Of a stretch of DNA of 23,471 bases, positions 15,696 to 23,357 are shown piece after piece. The notes below the pieces were generated by a model, which saw only the letters and a program-made list of their open reading frames with translations, was not told the origin of the DNA and did not search any database. The stretch is taken from the NCBI GenBank assembly GCA_964396505.1, contig CAYNFJ010000023.1, positions 1 through 23,471 of the forward strand. The letters are read 5' to 3'. Position numbers and translations under genes: made by a program. Position 1 is the first letter of the stretch. Every line of letters begins with the position of its first letter. The DNA is from DQTL01 sp964396505. Its GTDB lineage: Bacteria; Bacteroidota; Bacteroidia; Flavobacteriales; Flavobacteriaceae.

Positions 15696-15728
15696 CAAAG
15701 ATAAACTTAATGCACTTCAAAAAACAAA
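15696..15728 (-). promoter_or_regulatory. Promoter for the mtaB run (-33 TTTG and -7 TATCTTTG)
   Basis: On the minus strand TTTG (15728-15725) and TATCTTTG (15703-15696) are separated by 21 bp, within the range for Bacteroidota promoters. The -7 box ends 19 bp before the mtaB ATG. The upstream element lies in the 88 bp gap after the rsmD stop. Confidence 0.65.
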
Positions 15729-15764
15729 TTTAAAAATGAGAATTTTAAGTTGAAACCGCCCTTA

Positions 15765-16301
15765 CTATTCAAAAAAACTAAAAACACTCCCACCATACTT
15801 TCTAGATGAGACAAAATGTGCCATAGCTGACAAATCTGTTTTAGTGGAATGTTCGATAATTAACAAGCCTTTATCTGCGGTCAATAAATCATTTTCAAAA
15901 ACCAATTCCGGAATTTTTTGAAATCTTTCAATAGAAAAATCATAGGGAGGATCGGCAAAAATAATATCAAATTTTCGATGTATTTTCTTTAAATACCGAA
16001 ATACATCCATTTTGACACTTACAATAGAAAAATCCAATTCATCATTGATTTTACTAATATATTTTACACAAGCATAATGAGCATCAACTGCTGTAATATC
16101 GGCAGCTCCTCTGGAAGCAAATTCATAAGCTATATTTCCGGTTCCTGAAAACAAATCTAAAACCTTTAAGTCTGCAAAATAGTATTGGTTGTCCAATATA
16201 TTAAACAAAGCCTCTTTTTGCATATCTGCAGTAGGTCTAACAGGTAAATTTTTGGGCGCACTAAGTCGTTTCCCTTTATATTTTCCCGAAATGATACGCA
16301 T
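15765..16301 (-). CDS. rsmD: 16S rRNA (guanine(966)-N2)-methyltransferase (RsmD)
   Basis: RsmD methylates N2 of G966 in 16S rRNA. The 178-residue protein is full length. It has the RsmD opening MRIISGKYKGKRLSAP and the VRPTADMQKEALFNIL signature (21-36). The AdoMet site is LDLFSGTGNIAYEFASRGA (48-66), and the catalytic motif is FADPPYDF (115-122). The C-terminus GLLIIEHSTKTDL is also typical. The ATG is one base after the stop of the DUF3822 gene, so the two are almost certainly co-translated. The gene is last in its transcript. Confidence 0.96.
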   Translation of the reverse strand: MRIISGKYKGKRLSAPKNLPVRPTADMQKEALFNILDNQYYFADLKVLDLFSGTGNIAYEFASRGAADITAVDAHYACVKYISKINDELDFSIVSVKMDVFRYLKKIHRKFDIIFADPPYDFSIERFQKIPELVFENDLLTADKGLLIIEHSTKTDLSAMAHFVSSRKYGGSVFSFFE

Positions 16302-16302
16302 C

Positions 16303-17163
16303 TTAGAACTGATTTAACAATTCAAAATAATAATGACGTTCTATATTGGGATTCGCTTCATAAAAATCTTCAGAAAGGCTGAAATTATCTACCCGTAAAA
16401 AATTGATAAATCGTACATATTTATACGTAATTTCAAATAAAGGAGAATGTTTATTAATCGCTCCTAAAAAAATAATTCTTTGGGTTCCAGGATCGAGGAA
16501 TAATTGCTCCATAGTAAAGAGAATGTAATACAAAAAATCCTCTTTGGTAGTATATAAAAAACTATTGTGAAATTGTAGTTTATTGTCTTCAATAAAGACA
16601 ATTTCAAAACTGTGTTTGGCTACATTGACAAAAAATAATTTTCCAGGTGTTTCTTTATAATATTTTAAAAGACTGGATACCAGAATACTGGAAGAATGTA
16701 AAAAATCAAACTCTCCGTACTTTTCCGCTAAAAAAGTATTCACATTCTCAAAAGGAATATACACGTTATTCGTTTCATTCTCTTCTAATAAATCCACAGC
16801 AATCTGATCTGTTTCCAAAACCTTTACCGTATATTTCAGGTAGTCTTTTTTGTTTTGTTTGTCAAAGAGTGTTTCAGGTACAATAGTCGATAGATTGTTC
16901 TTATGAGAGACATTGACAGAATCGAACTTTCTGGATAACAAGGGTTCCTGTTCATATACCATCTTTACAGCTTCTAATAGTTGTTCCGGAGTTTGCGCTC
17001 TATTGGTGAATTCATATTCGGTTAACTGCACCACATCTACCAGATCCTTATCAAAAATACAATAAGTCAATCCGTCCAAATTAATTTGAACGGATAAATG
17101 ACTTTTCTCCAGATTTTGAAAATCGACGAGATTATTCTGTGTCTGTATCTTCTTTTGTATCAT
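16303..17163 (-). CDS. DUF3822 family protein
   Basis: The 286-residue protein resembles DUF3822, a Bacteroidota family found directly upstream of rsmD; the assignment is from memory of this neighbourhood and sequence style. No signal peptide or membrane segment is present. The chain alternates strands and helices: HLSVQINLDGLTYCIFDKD near the start, then VYIPFENVNTFLAEKYGEFDFLHSSSILVSSLLKYY in the middle, then KLFFVNVAKHSFEIVFIEDNKLQFHNSFLYTTKEDFLYYILFTMEQL and IIFLGAINKHSPLF. This pattern suggests an actin-like (ASKHA) two-lobed fold, which is inference. The start is uncertain: I chose the ATG at 17161-17163, which overlaps the upstream gene by 32 bp; an earlier ATG at 17184 overlaps by 53 bp. 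Confidence 0.82.
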   Translation of the reverse strand: MIQKKIQTQNNLVDFQNLEKSHLSVQINLDGLTYCIFDKDLVDVVQLTEYEFTNRAQTPEQLLEAVKMVYEQEPLLSRKFDSVNVSHKNNLSTIVPETLFDKQNKKDYLKYTVKVLETDQIAVDLLEENETNNVYIPFENVNTFLAEKYGEFDFLHSSSILVSSLLKYYKETPGKLFFVNVAKHSFEIVFIEDNKLQFHNSFLYTTKEDFLYYILFTMEQLFLDPGTQRIIFLGAINKHSPLFEITYKYVRFINFLRVDNFSLSEDFYEANPNIERHYYFELLNQF

Positions 17164-17866
17164 AAGTTGGGGGCCAGTTACCACTATCTTTTACATCTTC
17201 TAAAGTACCAACAGAGATATATTCACCTCTTACTTGATCTACGGCGTATTGATTAATCTCTTGTTCTATTAAATCTTTGTTCATACCCGCTAACACAACT
17301 TTCTTAGGCACTTTTACCTCGAAAACAGGTGTTTTTATTTCAGCTACTCCCTTGAGAACATAACCGGTAGCTATATCAAAATTAGTATTGGTACCGGGAA
17401 CTTTTGCCAAGTTTTTATAGTCTTTATTTTTAAACGATTCGATTACTTTTTTGAATCCAATAGTATCTACTACTTTAAACTCTACTTCCCTTTCTACCCC
17501 TCTTTCCATTATTTTTTTAGATTTCTCATAGGTCCGTACGATAGGAAAACTATCTGTTTCAATAAAATGTTCCAGTTCATTAAAGTCTTTAGAGTAATCA
17601 CCTTTTACAGTTCTATAGGCTATTTCGGCTTCACGTATCACTTTCAGCTTATCAATAACCTTAGCGTAACGTTTTTTCTTTTCTTGATGAAACCTAATAT
17701 TACCCATTACACCATCATAAATTTTATACCCTAAAAAGATGGCGGTAAGTAGCAAAGCCAATGAGATAATCCAATGAAATTTCTTGGGAACGTAATCAAC
17801 TATTAACTTTGCAATAAATGGAAAGATAATGATTAAAGCAATGACTAGAATTATAAATTTGATCAT
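17132..17866 (-). CDS. Membrane protein of unknown function with two N-terminal helices
   Basis: I do not recognise a named family. The 244-residue protein has two hydrophobic segments at about residues 2-24 and 32-52. A basic region (FHQEKKKRYAKVIDKL) follows, then a stretch reading LKVIREAEIAYRTVKGDYS (~74-92). That recalls the region after the first helix in type IV pilin-like proteins, where AQxAYYxxxGxYP is typical, but there is no prepilin cleavage site at the N-terminus. The rest is soluble and mixed alpha/beta, ending in an acidic tail (TYDTKEDTDTE). Its 3' end overlaps the DUF3822 gene, so the two products are likely made together. A TAnnTTTG box precedes it at 17900-17907. Confidence 0.8.
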   Translation of the reverse strand: MIKFIILVIALIIIFPFIAKLIVDYVPKKFHWIISLALLLTAIFLGYKIYDGVMGNIRFHQEKKKRYAKVIDKLKVIREAEIAYRTVKGDYSKDFNELEHFIETDSFPIVRTYEKSKKIMERGVEREVEFKVVDTIGFKKVIESFKNKDYKNLAKVPGTNTNFDIATGYVLKGVAEIKTPVFEVKVPKKVVLAGMNKDLIEQEINQYAVDQVRGEYISVGTLEDVKDSGNWPPTYDTKEDTDTE

Positions 17867-17899
17867 GATGTAAAAAAATTATATGTGTTTGTTATCTCG

Positions 17900-17907
17900 C
17901 AAATTTA
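17900..17907 (-). promoter_or_regulatory. Bacteroidota -7 promoter box for the membrane protein/DUF3822/rsmD run
   Basis: The minus strand reads TAAATTTG, an exact TAnnTTTG match ending 33 bp before the ATG at 17866. The -33 region has only a weak TTTC. The opposite end of the same 163 bp gap holds a near-match for the helicase gene (TTCCTTTG, 18000-18007, plus strand). Confidence 0.5.
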
Positions 17908-18029
17908 ATAAAAATATTTACATACGAAAGTAATTTGTGATAGAGAATATTATATTTCAATAAACTTTCGACAAAATGAATGTTTATGAAAAAAATTAGT
18001 TCCTTTGTGTTTTATGACCACTATGACTA

Positions 18030-19460
18030 ATGATAAGCACAGCACAAGCATTCAACACACATCTTAAAAAAGTTTTTCCCCACACGCCCACCCTTTTGCA
18101 AGAAGCGTTAATGGTTCAGTTTTCTAAATTTATTTTTGATACAAATCCCCATAGTTTATTTTTATTAAAAGGATATGCCGGTACCGGTAAAACTACCATT
18201 ATCAGTACTATTGTCAAGCATTTATGGCGTGCCGAAAAAAAATCGGTGCTGCTAGCTCCTACCGGAAGAGCGGCTAAAGTCATTGCCAATTATGCTGAAA
18301 GAGATGCCTATACCATTCATAAAAAAATATACCATCCTAGAAAATCCAAAGGAGGCAGCATTCGATTTGTATTAAAAAAAAACACCCATACCGATACCAT
18401 TTTTTTTGTAGATGAAGCCTCTATGATACCGGATAAACCGGATTATAATGCTACTAATTATAAAGATAGTTCATTATTACAAGATTTGATAAGCTATATA
18501 TATGGTGGCAAACACTGCAAATTGGTATTAATTGGTGATACTGCTCAATTACCTCCTGTAAAATTAGTAATCAGTCCGGCATTGGATATGGATAAGCTCA
18601 CGTTGGATTATAACAAAGATGTTACGGAACTAGAACTTACCGAAGTGATGCGACAACAAGATTTTTCCGGAATTCTAATCAATGCAACACAACTGAGAAA
18701 CCTATTGGCGAGTTATGGCGATGCGCAGTTTCAATTTGACATCCGGCAGCCCGATATCATCCGATTGATTGATGGTTATGAAATTGAAGAAGCTATTTAC
18801 CAATCCTATCAAGAAGACAGTATAGAAGAAACCACTATCATAGTACGTTCTAACAAACGAGCCAATCAATACAACCAACAAATCCGATCTAAAATACGCG
18901 GACAAGAAAGCGATATATCTACGGGTGATTATATTATGGTCGTTAAAAATAATTACTATTGGCTGGATGATACTTCCAAAGCCGGTTTTATTGCCAATGG
19001 AGATACTTGTGAGATTTTGGAAATTTTTAATCGTAAAGAATTGTACGGATTTCATTTTGCAGAAGCTAAAATACGGATGATAGATTATCCGGATGAACCA
19101 CCATTTGAAACCGTGTTATTATTGGATACATTAACTGCCAATACGCCTTCTTTATCCTATGAAGATAACCAAAAATTATATCACGAAATTGCTAAAGATT
19201 ACGCACATTTATCTTCCAAATACAAAATTTTTCAGAGTATCAAAGAAAACAAATATTTCAATGCCTTGCAGATCAAGTTTTCGTATGCCGTAACCTGCCA
19301 TAAATCACAAGGCGGACAATGGAATCAAGTTTTTATTGAAAAACCCTGGCTTCCGGAAGGTCAGAATATAGATTATTGGCGATGGCTTTATACCGCACTA
19401 ACCCGGGCGCAAAAGAAAGTGTATTTAATAGGATATACTGATGATGATTTTTTATCTTAG
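18030..19460 (+). CDS. RecD/PIF1-like superfamily 1 DNA helicase
   Basis: The 476-residue protein is a superfamily 1B helicase in the RecD2/PIF1/TraA-like group. Motifs in order: Walker A GYAGTGKTT (48-56), APTGRAAKV motif Ia (76-84), Walker B FFVDEASM (125-132), motif III IGDTAQLPPV (168-177), motif IV-like TTIIVRSNKRANQYN, and motif V TCHKSQGGQW (starting ~422) and VI YTALTRAQKKV, which form the UvrD_C_2 region. It is shorter than RecD2 and lacks the extended N-terminal domain, so it is a compact stand-alone helicase for DNA repair or recombination. The partner is unknown. The ATG at 18030 is used; a nearby upstream ATG (18014) is in another frame and soon hits a stop. Confidence 0.93.
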   Translation: MISTAQAFNTHLKKVFPHTPTLLQEALMVQFSKFIFDTNPHSLFLLKGYAGTGKTTIISTIVKHLWRAEKKSVLLAPTGRAAKVIANYAERDAYTIHKKIYHPRKSKGGSIRFVLKKNTHTDTIFFVDEASMIPDKPDYNATNYKDSSLLQDLISYIYGGKHCKLVLIGDTAQLPPVKLVISPALDMDKLTLDYNKDVTELELTEVMRQQDFSGILINATQLRNLLASYGDAQFQFDIRQPDIIRLIDGYEIEEAIYQSYQEDSIEETTIIVRSNKRANQYNQQIRSKIRGQESDISTGDYIMVVKNNYYWLDDTSKAGFIANGDTCEILEIFNRKELYGFHFAEAKIRMIDYPDEPPFETVLLLDTLTANTPSLSYEDNQKLYHEIAKDYAHLSSKYKIFQSIKENKYFNALQIKFSYAVTCHKSQGGQWNQVFIEKPWLPEGQNIDYWRWLYTALTRAQKKVYLIGYTDDDFLS

Positions 19461-19502
19461 CGCTTTAAAACGTATCTATTTTTCAGAATAATAAATTTAA
19501 TT

Positions 19503-20057
19503 ATGAAAAAACTATTTGGCAAATTTGTATTGGCACTTTTAGGATGGAAAAGTGACTTTCCTAAAGAATATCAAGTGGATAAATTTGTAATTATCGCCGC
19601 ACCACATACCTCTAATTGGGATTTGGTTTATGCACTGGCTGTTTTTTGGAAATTTGATATTCCTGTGAAGTATTTTATCAAAGATTCTTTTACCAAAGGG
19701 CTGCATGGTCCTATTTTCAAAGCCTTAGGAGCTATAGGAGTCAATAGAAGTAAAACCGGTAATCTGGTACATCACGCTGCCGCTACTATTCAAAAAATGG
19801 ATAGAATAGCACTAATGGTTCCTGCTGAAGGTACACGATCTAAAGTAAATAAATGGAAGACCGGCTTTTATCACATCGCCCGAAAGGCAAATGTCCCGGT
19901 AGCTTTAGGTTATCTGGATTACAAAAACAAGGTAGCCGGTGTAGGAGATTTAGTTACACTAAGCCCCAACTTTGAAGAAGATATGGCTAAAATAGAGAAA
20001 TTTTACAGTAAAATTACTGCAAAATATCCCGAAAAGTATAATAAAAAAATATATTAA
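19503..20057 (+). CDS. 1-acyl-sn-glycerol-3-phosphate acyltransferase-like protein
   Basis: The 184-residue protein is in the PlsC acyltransferase superfamily. It has the HxxxxD catalytic motif as HTSNWD (H35, D40), a VKYFIKDSFTKG block (~55-66), the GVNRSK phosphate-binding segment (79-84), and PAEGTRSKVNKWKTGFYHIA (107-126), which corresponds to the EGTRS motif. It is shorter than typical PlsC, and the first ~20 residues could lie against the membrane. The substrate may be lysophosphatidic acid or another lipid. It starts 42 bp after the helicase. Its stop abuts the stop of the convergent small lipoprotein gene with no gap. Confidence 0.9.
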   Translation: MKKLFGKFVLALLGWKSDFPKEYQVDKFVIIAAPHTSNWDLVYALAVFWKFDIPVKYFIKDSFTKGLHGPIFKALGAIGVNRSKTGNLVHHAAATIQKMDRIALMVPAEGTRSKVNKWKTGFYHIARKANVPVALGYLDYKNKVAGVGDLVTLSPNFEEDMAKIEKFYSKITAKYPEKYNKKIY

Positions 20058-20195
20058 TTATTGTGCTGCCACCACTTCTTGTGAAGGTGCTGTATTAGCA
20101 TCGGCCGTTAAACCACAGCCCTTTTTCTTGGAACCACAAGAACTTAAACTGGTCAATATAAAAGCAAATACTAAGAGATAAACGATTTTTTTCAT
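20058..20195 (-). CDS. 45-residue lipoprotein
   Basis: A complete small gene reads on the minus strand from an ATG at 20193-20195 to a TAA at 20058-20060. Residues 1-19 are a lipoprotein signal (MKKIVYLLVFAFILTSLSS), with lipobox Cys20 in LSSC. The mature peptide of 26 residues starts CGSKKKGCGL, so it has a basic patch and a second Cys at 27, and ends in a neutral TAPSQEVVAAQ. It has its own strong promoter (20220-20251). That, with the clean signal and lipobox, makes a real gene far more likely than a chance frame. The function is unknown. It lies between the nucleoside phosphorylase gene (same strand, upstream) and the acyltransferase stop. Confidence 0.82.
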   Translation of the reverse strand: MKKIVYLLVFAFILTSLSSCGSKKKGCGLTADANTAPSQEVVAAQ

Positions 20196-20219
20196 CTTTA
20201 CATTAATTATTTTAGGTTG

Positions 20220-20251
20220 CAAACATAACATTATTATTATAGAACGGCAAA
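20220..20251 (-). promoter_or_regulatory. Promoter for the 45-residue lipoprotein (-33 TTTG and -7 TATGTTTG)
   Basis: The minus strand has TTTG at 20251-20248 and TATGTTTG at 20227-20220 with a 20 bp spacer, a textbook match to the Bacteroidota consensus. The -7 box ends 24 bp before the ATG. The element starts 22 bp after the nucleoside phosphorylase stop, so the small gene has its own control. Confidence 0.7.
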
Positions 20252-20272
20252 AACTTATAAATATTTTCGCTT

Positions 20273-21148
20273 TTATTCTACTAATTTATCCAATGTATAT
20301 TGAATCAATTCTTCGACTGCCTTATATGGATCTTCACTAAAAGTCCCATTGGCTCGGTTGGCAATAATACAATTCATCGAACAGGCTTTGTGCCCCATAA
20401 GCTTAGATAATCCGTAAATGGCGGAAGTTTCCATCTCTAAATTGGTAACTCGATGTCCATTAAATTCAAAATTATCTATTTTACTATTGAGTGTGGGATC
20501 TTGAATAGCCAAGCGCAATACCCTACCCTGCGGTCCAAAGAAACCACCGGCCGTCGCTGTAATACCGCGATGCACCTTAGCTCCTCCGGCTAATTTATCA
20601 CCTAATTCCGGGTTGTTTTGAACAAAATAAGGGTCGGCTTTTCTAGACGCCCAACCAGTGTGTGCTACAAAAGCTTCAGAAAAATCGTGTTCCACGACCT
20701 TATCGCAATCATAAAACCACAACATACCGTCAAAACCCAAACCATAATCAGCCAGTACAAATTCATTAACAGGAATGTCTTTTTGCAAAGATCCGGAAGT
20801 ACCAATACGTACGATGGTCAATGATGTACGTTTTTCTTTTATGGTACGTTTTTCTAAATCAATATTGACCAAGGCATCCAATTCATTCATTACAATATCA
20901 ATATTGTCCGGACCAATACCCGTAGATAGCACAGTCAATCGCTTTCCTTTATAAGTTCCGGTCATCGTTCTAAATTCCCGTTTTTGGGTCTCAAACTCTA
21001 TATGATCAAAATGTTTTGCCACCTTGGGAACTCTATTTTGATCTCCCACAAAAATAATGGTATCTGCTATGTTTTCAGGTTTCAAATTAAGATGGTAAAT
21101 ACTACCATCGGGATTTAAAATTAATTCGGATTCGGCTATTCTACTCAT
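20273..21148 (-). CDS. Nucleoside phosphorylase (uridine phosphorylase-like, PNP/UDP family)
   Basis: The 291-residue protein splits a nucleoside with phosphate to free base and ribose-1-phosphate in the cytoplasm, for salvage. Motifs of the PNP_UDP_1 family are present: IIFVGDQNRVPKVAKHF (31-47), LSTGIGPDNIDIVMNEL (74-90), IVRIGTSGSLQ (112-122, phosphate site), and NLEMETSAIYGL (236-247, with the EMET ribose-binding residues). The substrate (uridine or purine) cannot be settled by eye. I chose the ATG at 21146-21148, giving MSRIAESELILNPDGS, the form I recall for this family. An in-frame ATG at 21155-21157 would add only three residues. A TAnnTTTG box lies at 21171-21178. Confidence 0.92.
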   Translation of the reverse strand: MSRIAESELILNPDGSIYHLNLKPENIADTIIFVGDQNRVPKVAKHFDHIEFETQKREFRTMTGTYKGKRLTVLSTGIGPDNIDIVMNELDALVNIDLEKRTIKEKRTSLTIVRIGTSGSLQKDIPVNEFVLADYGLGFDGMLWFYDCDKVVEHDFSEAFVAHTGWASRKADPYFVQNNPELGDKLAGGAKVHRGITATAGGFFGPQGRVLRLAIQDPTLNSKIDNFEFNGHRVTNLEMETSAIYGLSKLMGHKACSMNCIIANRANGTFSEDPYKAVEELIQYTLDKLVE

Positions 21149-21170
21149 AATTTTCAATTTAGAAAAACAA

Positions 21171-21178
21171 CAAAATTA
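21171..21178 (-). promoter_or_regulatory. Bacteroidota -7 promoter box for the nucleoside phosphorylase gene
   Basis: The minus strand reads TAATTTTG, an exact TAnnTTTG match. It ends 13 bp before the upstream ATG (21157) and 22 bp before the preferred one (21148). A TTG at 21196-21194 is 15 bp away, slightly close for a -33 element. The short leader favours the downstream ATG. Confidence 0.5.
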
Positions 21179-21278
21179 CAGAAAAATCGGTTTCAATCCA
21201 TTAAAAATAATAAAATTAATATCCATATGGACTAATATGATTACAACTTATTGAATTTTAGAAACTTACGGCTATATT

Positions 21279-22844
21279 CTATTTAGCCACATTGATAGCA
21301 CGGGTTTCCCGTATAACGGTCACACGCACTTGCCCTGGATAGGTCATATCATTTTGTATTTTTTGAGAAATATTAAAGGATAATTCCGAAGCTTGATCAT
21401 CGGTCACTTTATCACTTTCTACAATAACACGCAGTTCTCTACCGGCTTGTATCGCATAGGCTTTCTGCACACCTGTAAAGGCAAAAGCAGTGTCTTCCAA
21501 GTCTTTTAAACGCTGGATATAAGAGTCCAATACCTGACGTCTGGCTCCGGGTCTAGCGCCGGAAATGGCATCACAAACCTGAACAATAGGAGCGTATAAT
21601 GATTTCATTTCTATTTCATCGTGGTGTGCGCCTATGGCATTGCATACATCCGATTTTTCACCGTATTTTTCTGCCCATTTCATTCCTAATAATGCATGGG
21701 GCAATTCACTTTCTTCATCCGGTACTTTACCAATATCGTGTAGCAAACCGGCTCTTTTGGCAACCTTAGGATTCAATCCCAACTCAGCTGCCATAATACC
21801 ACATAGATTGGCTACTTCTCTAGAATGCTGTAACAGGTTTTGTCCGTATGAAGATCTGAATTTCATACGACCTACTACTTTGACCAATTCGGGATGTAAA
21901 CCGTGAATTCCCAAATCAATAACAGTACGTTTACCCACCTCGGCAATCTCTTGATTGATTTGTTTTTCGGTTTTGGCAACTATTTCTTCTATTCTAGCCG
22001 GATGGATTCTACCATCAGTTACCAGCTTGTGCATCGATAAGCGGGCTATTTCTCTTCTTACCGGATCAAAACAAGATAAGATAATCGCTTCCGGGGTGTC
22101 ATCGACTATAATTTCTACACCTGTTGAGGCTTCTAAAGCACGGATATTACGCCCTTCTCTACCGATAATTCTTCCTTTTACATCATCAGAATCCAGGTTA
22201 AATACGGAAACACAATTTTCTACTGTTTGTTCTACTCCTACTCGTTGAATGGTGTTTAACACAATTTTACGCGCTTCTTGCTCTGCGGTTAATTTGGCCT
22301 CTTCCATCTGTTCTTGGATATAAGCCATAGCATCTGTCTTGGCTTCTTCCTTAACCGATGCGATCAACTCTTTTTTGGCTTCTTCAGCAGAAAGGCCGGA
22401 TAATACTTCCAGTTGTTCTACCTGTTTTTTATGAATTTTATCGGTCTCTTTTTGTTTTTTCTCCAAGAAATCCAAGCGATAATTATAATCCTTTATTTTG
22501 GATTCTAACTCTTGAGCTTCTTTTTTATTTTTATTCAACAGTTGCGAAACTTGTGATTCTTTATCCCGAATACGTTTTTCAACTTCAGCCATTTTTTTGT
22601 CACGAGCCAAAATCACTTTTTCGTGTTCCGATTTTAATTCGATAAACTTTTCTTTGGCTTGCAGAATCTTATCTTTCTTGATGACTTCTGCCTGCGCTTT
22701 GGCTTCTTTTATTATCGTTGCAGCTTCTTTTTTAGAACGACCTATGGTGCCTGACGCCCGTTTTTTTTCGATTATTTTAGCGATTGCAAAACCCAGTCCC
22801 AGACTGATTATTGCAATAATGATATATAGTATATTTGGATCCAT
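21279..22844 (-). CDS. rny: Ribonuclease Y
   Basis: RNase Y is the membrane-bound endoribonuclease that starts mRNA decay in many bacteria. The 521-residue protein is full length. One N-terminal membrane helix spans residues ~3-23, then a long coiled coil to ~200. A KH domain follows with GRIIGREGRNIRALE (224-238), then an HD domain with LLQHSREVANLCG (337-349) and the metal-binding HD at 369-370 (LLHDIGK). The C-terminus ends in QVRVTVIRETRAINVAK. I chose the ATG at 22842-22844 (MDPNILYII), which gives the usual family length and the membrane helix at the N-terminus. The frame runs on to 22904, but those 20 residues overlap the 3' end of the probable 6S RNA. It may be served by read-through past that RNA. 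Confidence 0.96.
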   Translation of the reverse strand: MDPNILYIIIAIISLGLGFAIAKIIEKKRASGTIGRSKKEAATIIKEAKAQAEVIKKDKILQAKEKFIELKSEHEKVILARDKKMAEVEKRIRDKESQVSQLLNKNKKEAQELESKIKDYNYRLDFLEKKQKETDKIHKKQVEQLEVLSGLSAEEAKKELIASVKEEAKTDAMAYIQEQMEEAKLTAEQEARKIVLNTIQRVGVEQTVENCVSVFNLDSDDVKGRIIGREGRNIRALEASTGVEIIVDDTPEAIILSCFDPVRREIARLSMHKLVTDGRIHPARIEEIVAKTEKQINQEIAEVGKRTVIDLGIHGLHPELVKVVGRMKFRSSYGQNLLQHSREVANLCGIMAAELGLNPKVAKRAGLLHDIGKVPDEESELPHALLGMKWAEKYGEKSDVCNAIGAHHDEIEMKSLYAPIVQVCDAISGARPGARRQVLDSYIQRLKDLEDTAFAFTGVQKAYAIQAGRELRVIVESDKVTDDQASELSFNISQKIQNDMTYPGQVRVTVIRETRAINVAK

Positions 22845-22864
22845 TATGTTAAATTTAAATATAT

Positions 22865-22882
22865 AAAAAACCTGCATTAATT
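22865..22882 (-). terminator. Closing stem 3' arm and U-run ending the 6S-like RNA
   Basis: The 3' arm AATTAATGCAGGT pairs with the 5' arm 130 nt upstream and is followed by TTTTTT then an AT stretch on the minus strand. It has the shape of a factor-independent end, though the hairpin is closed by a whole RNA rather than a short loop. Some read-through into rny seems likely, because no separate strong rny promoter is visible. Confidence 0.4.
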
Positions 22883-23024
22883 GGATTTTAAAAACTCCAT
22901 TCAAACAAGTTTAGGGCTAACTATGTGATCAAGTATCCGTTCTAAGATGGCTCGCTTTAACACATACGACTTACCCTTTTGAATAGAATCGTGTTGAGTT
23001 TCATAATCAAAAATTAATGCAGGT
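22866..23024 (-). ncRNA. ssrS: Probable 6S RNA (6S-Flavo type) between zapA and rny
   Basis: The minus-strand transcript would open with ACCTGCATTAATT (23024-23012) and close with AATTAATGCAGGT (22882-22870), a perfect 13 bp closing stem spanning 155 nt, followed directly by a run of U (22870-22865). Inside it, GAAACTC (23003-22997) can pair with GAGTTTT (22897-22891), and TATGTG (22966-22961) with CACATA (22928-22923), leaving a large central bubble and a terminal arm. That is the layout of 6S RNA, which binds RNA polymerase holoenzyme in stationary phase. The size and the neighbouring zapA (as in proteobacteria) agree. I could not run a covariance model. No TAnnTTTG box lies just upstream, so it may be processed from the zapA transcript or have a weak promoter inside zapA. 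Confidence 0.72.
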
Positions 23025-23049
23025 AGTAATTTGTTTTTATGTAAAGAAC

Positions 23050-23346
23050 TTAGTTTGTTATTTTTTCGTCTAACAATTTATGTAATTTTTCAATTCGTTT
23101 GGTGGCATCCTTCAATACATTCTCATTATCTATCCCTTTAATCTCTAAAGCTGAGGCAAATTGTAAAGCACACATCGCCAAGACATCTTGCTTATCACTT
23201 ACCGCATAATCCTGTTCAAAACGCATTACCAATTCATTAATTTTTTTCGCCGCTTTACGCATCCCTTCTTCTTCATTAGGGGAACTAATGTTGAGAGGAT
23301 ATACTCTATTAGCAATGGTAACTCGTATTTTAATTTTATCTGCCAT
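23050..23346 (-). CDS. zapA: Cell division protein ZapA
   Basis: ZapA binds FtsZ and stabilises the division ring by bundling protofilaments. The 98-residue protein opens MADKIKIRVTIANRVYPLNI, giving the small N-terminal sheet. It has the family's EEEGMRKAAKKINELVMRFE helix (27-46), ALQFASALEIK, and a C-terminal helix (ATKRIEKLHKLLDEKI) for coiled-coil dimerisation. I chose the ATG at 23344-23346. The frame also has a TTG two codons upstream, less likely. It starts 11 bp after the stop of a small protein gene on the same strand. Its 3' end lies about 26 bp before the 6S-like RNA. Confidence 0.95.
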   Translation of the reverse strand: MADKIKIRVTIANRVYPLNISSPNEEEGMRKAAKKINELVMRFEQDYAVSDKQDVLAMCALQFASALEIKGIDNENVLKDATKRIEKLHKLLDEKITN

Positions 23347-23357
23347 AAACAAAAGAA

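Noticed and set aside
18000..18007. TTCCTTTG as a promoter box for the helicase gene.
   Set aside because: It misses the conserved A of TAnnTTTG and lacks a -33 TTG, so I mention it only as a near-match.
21222..21231. Perfect 10 bp palindrome TCCATATGGA in the gap after rny.
   Set aside because: It is too short to form a terminator hairpin, does not extend outward, and such a palindrome is expected by chance in AT-rich sequence.
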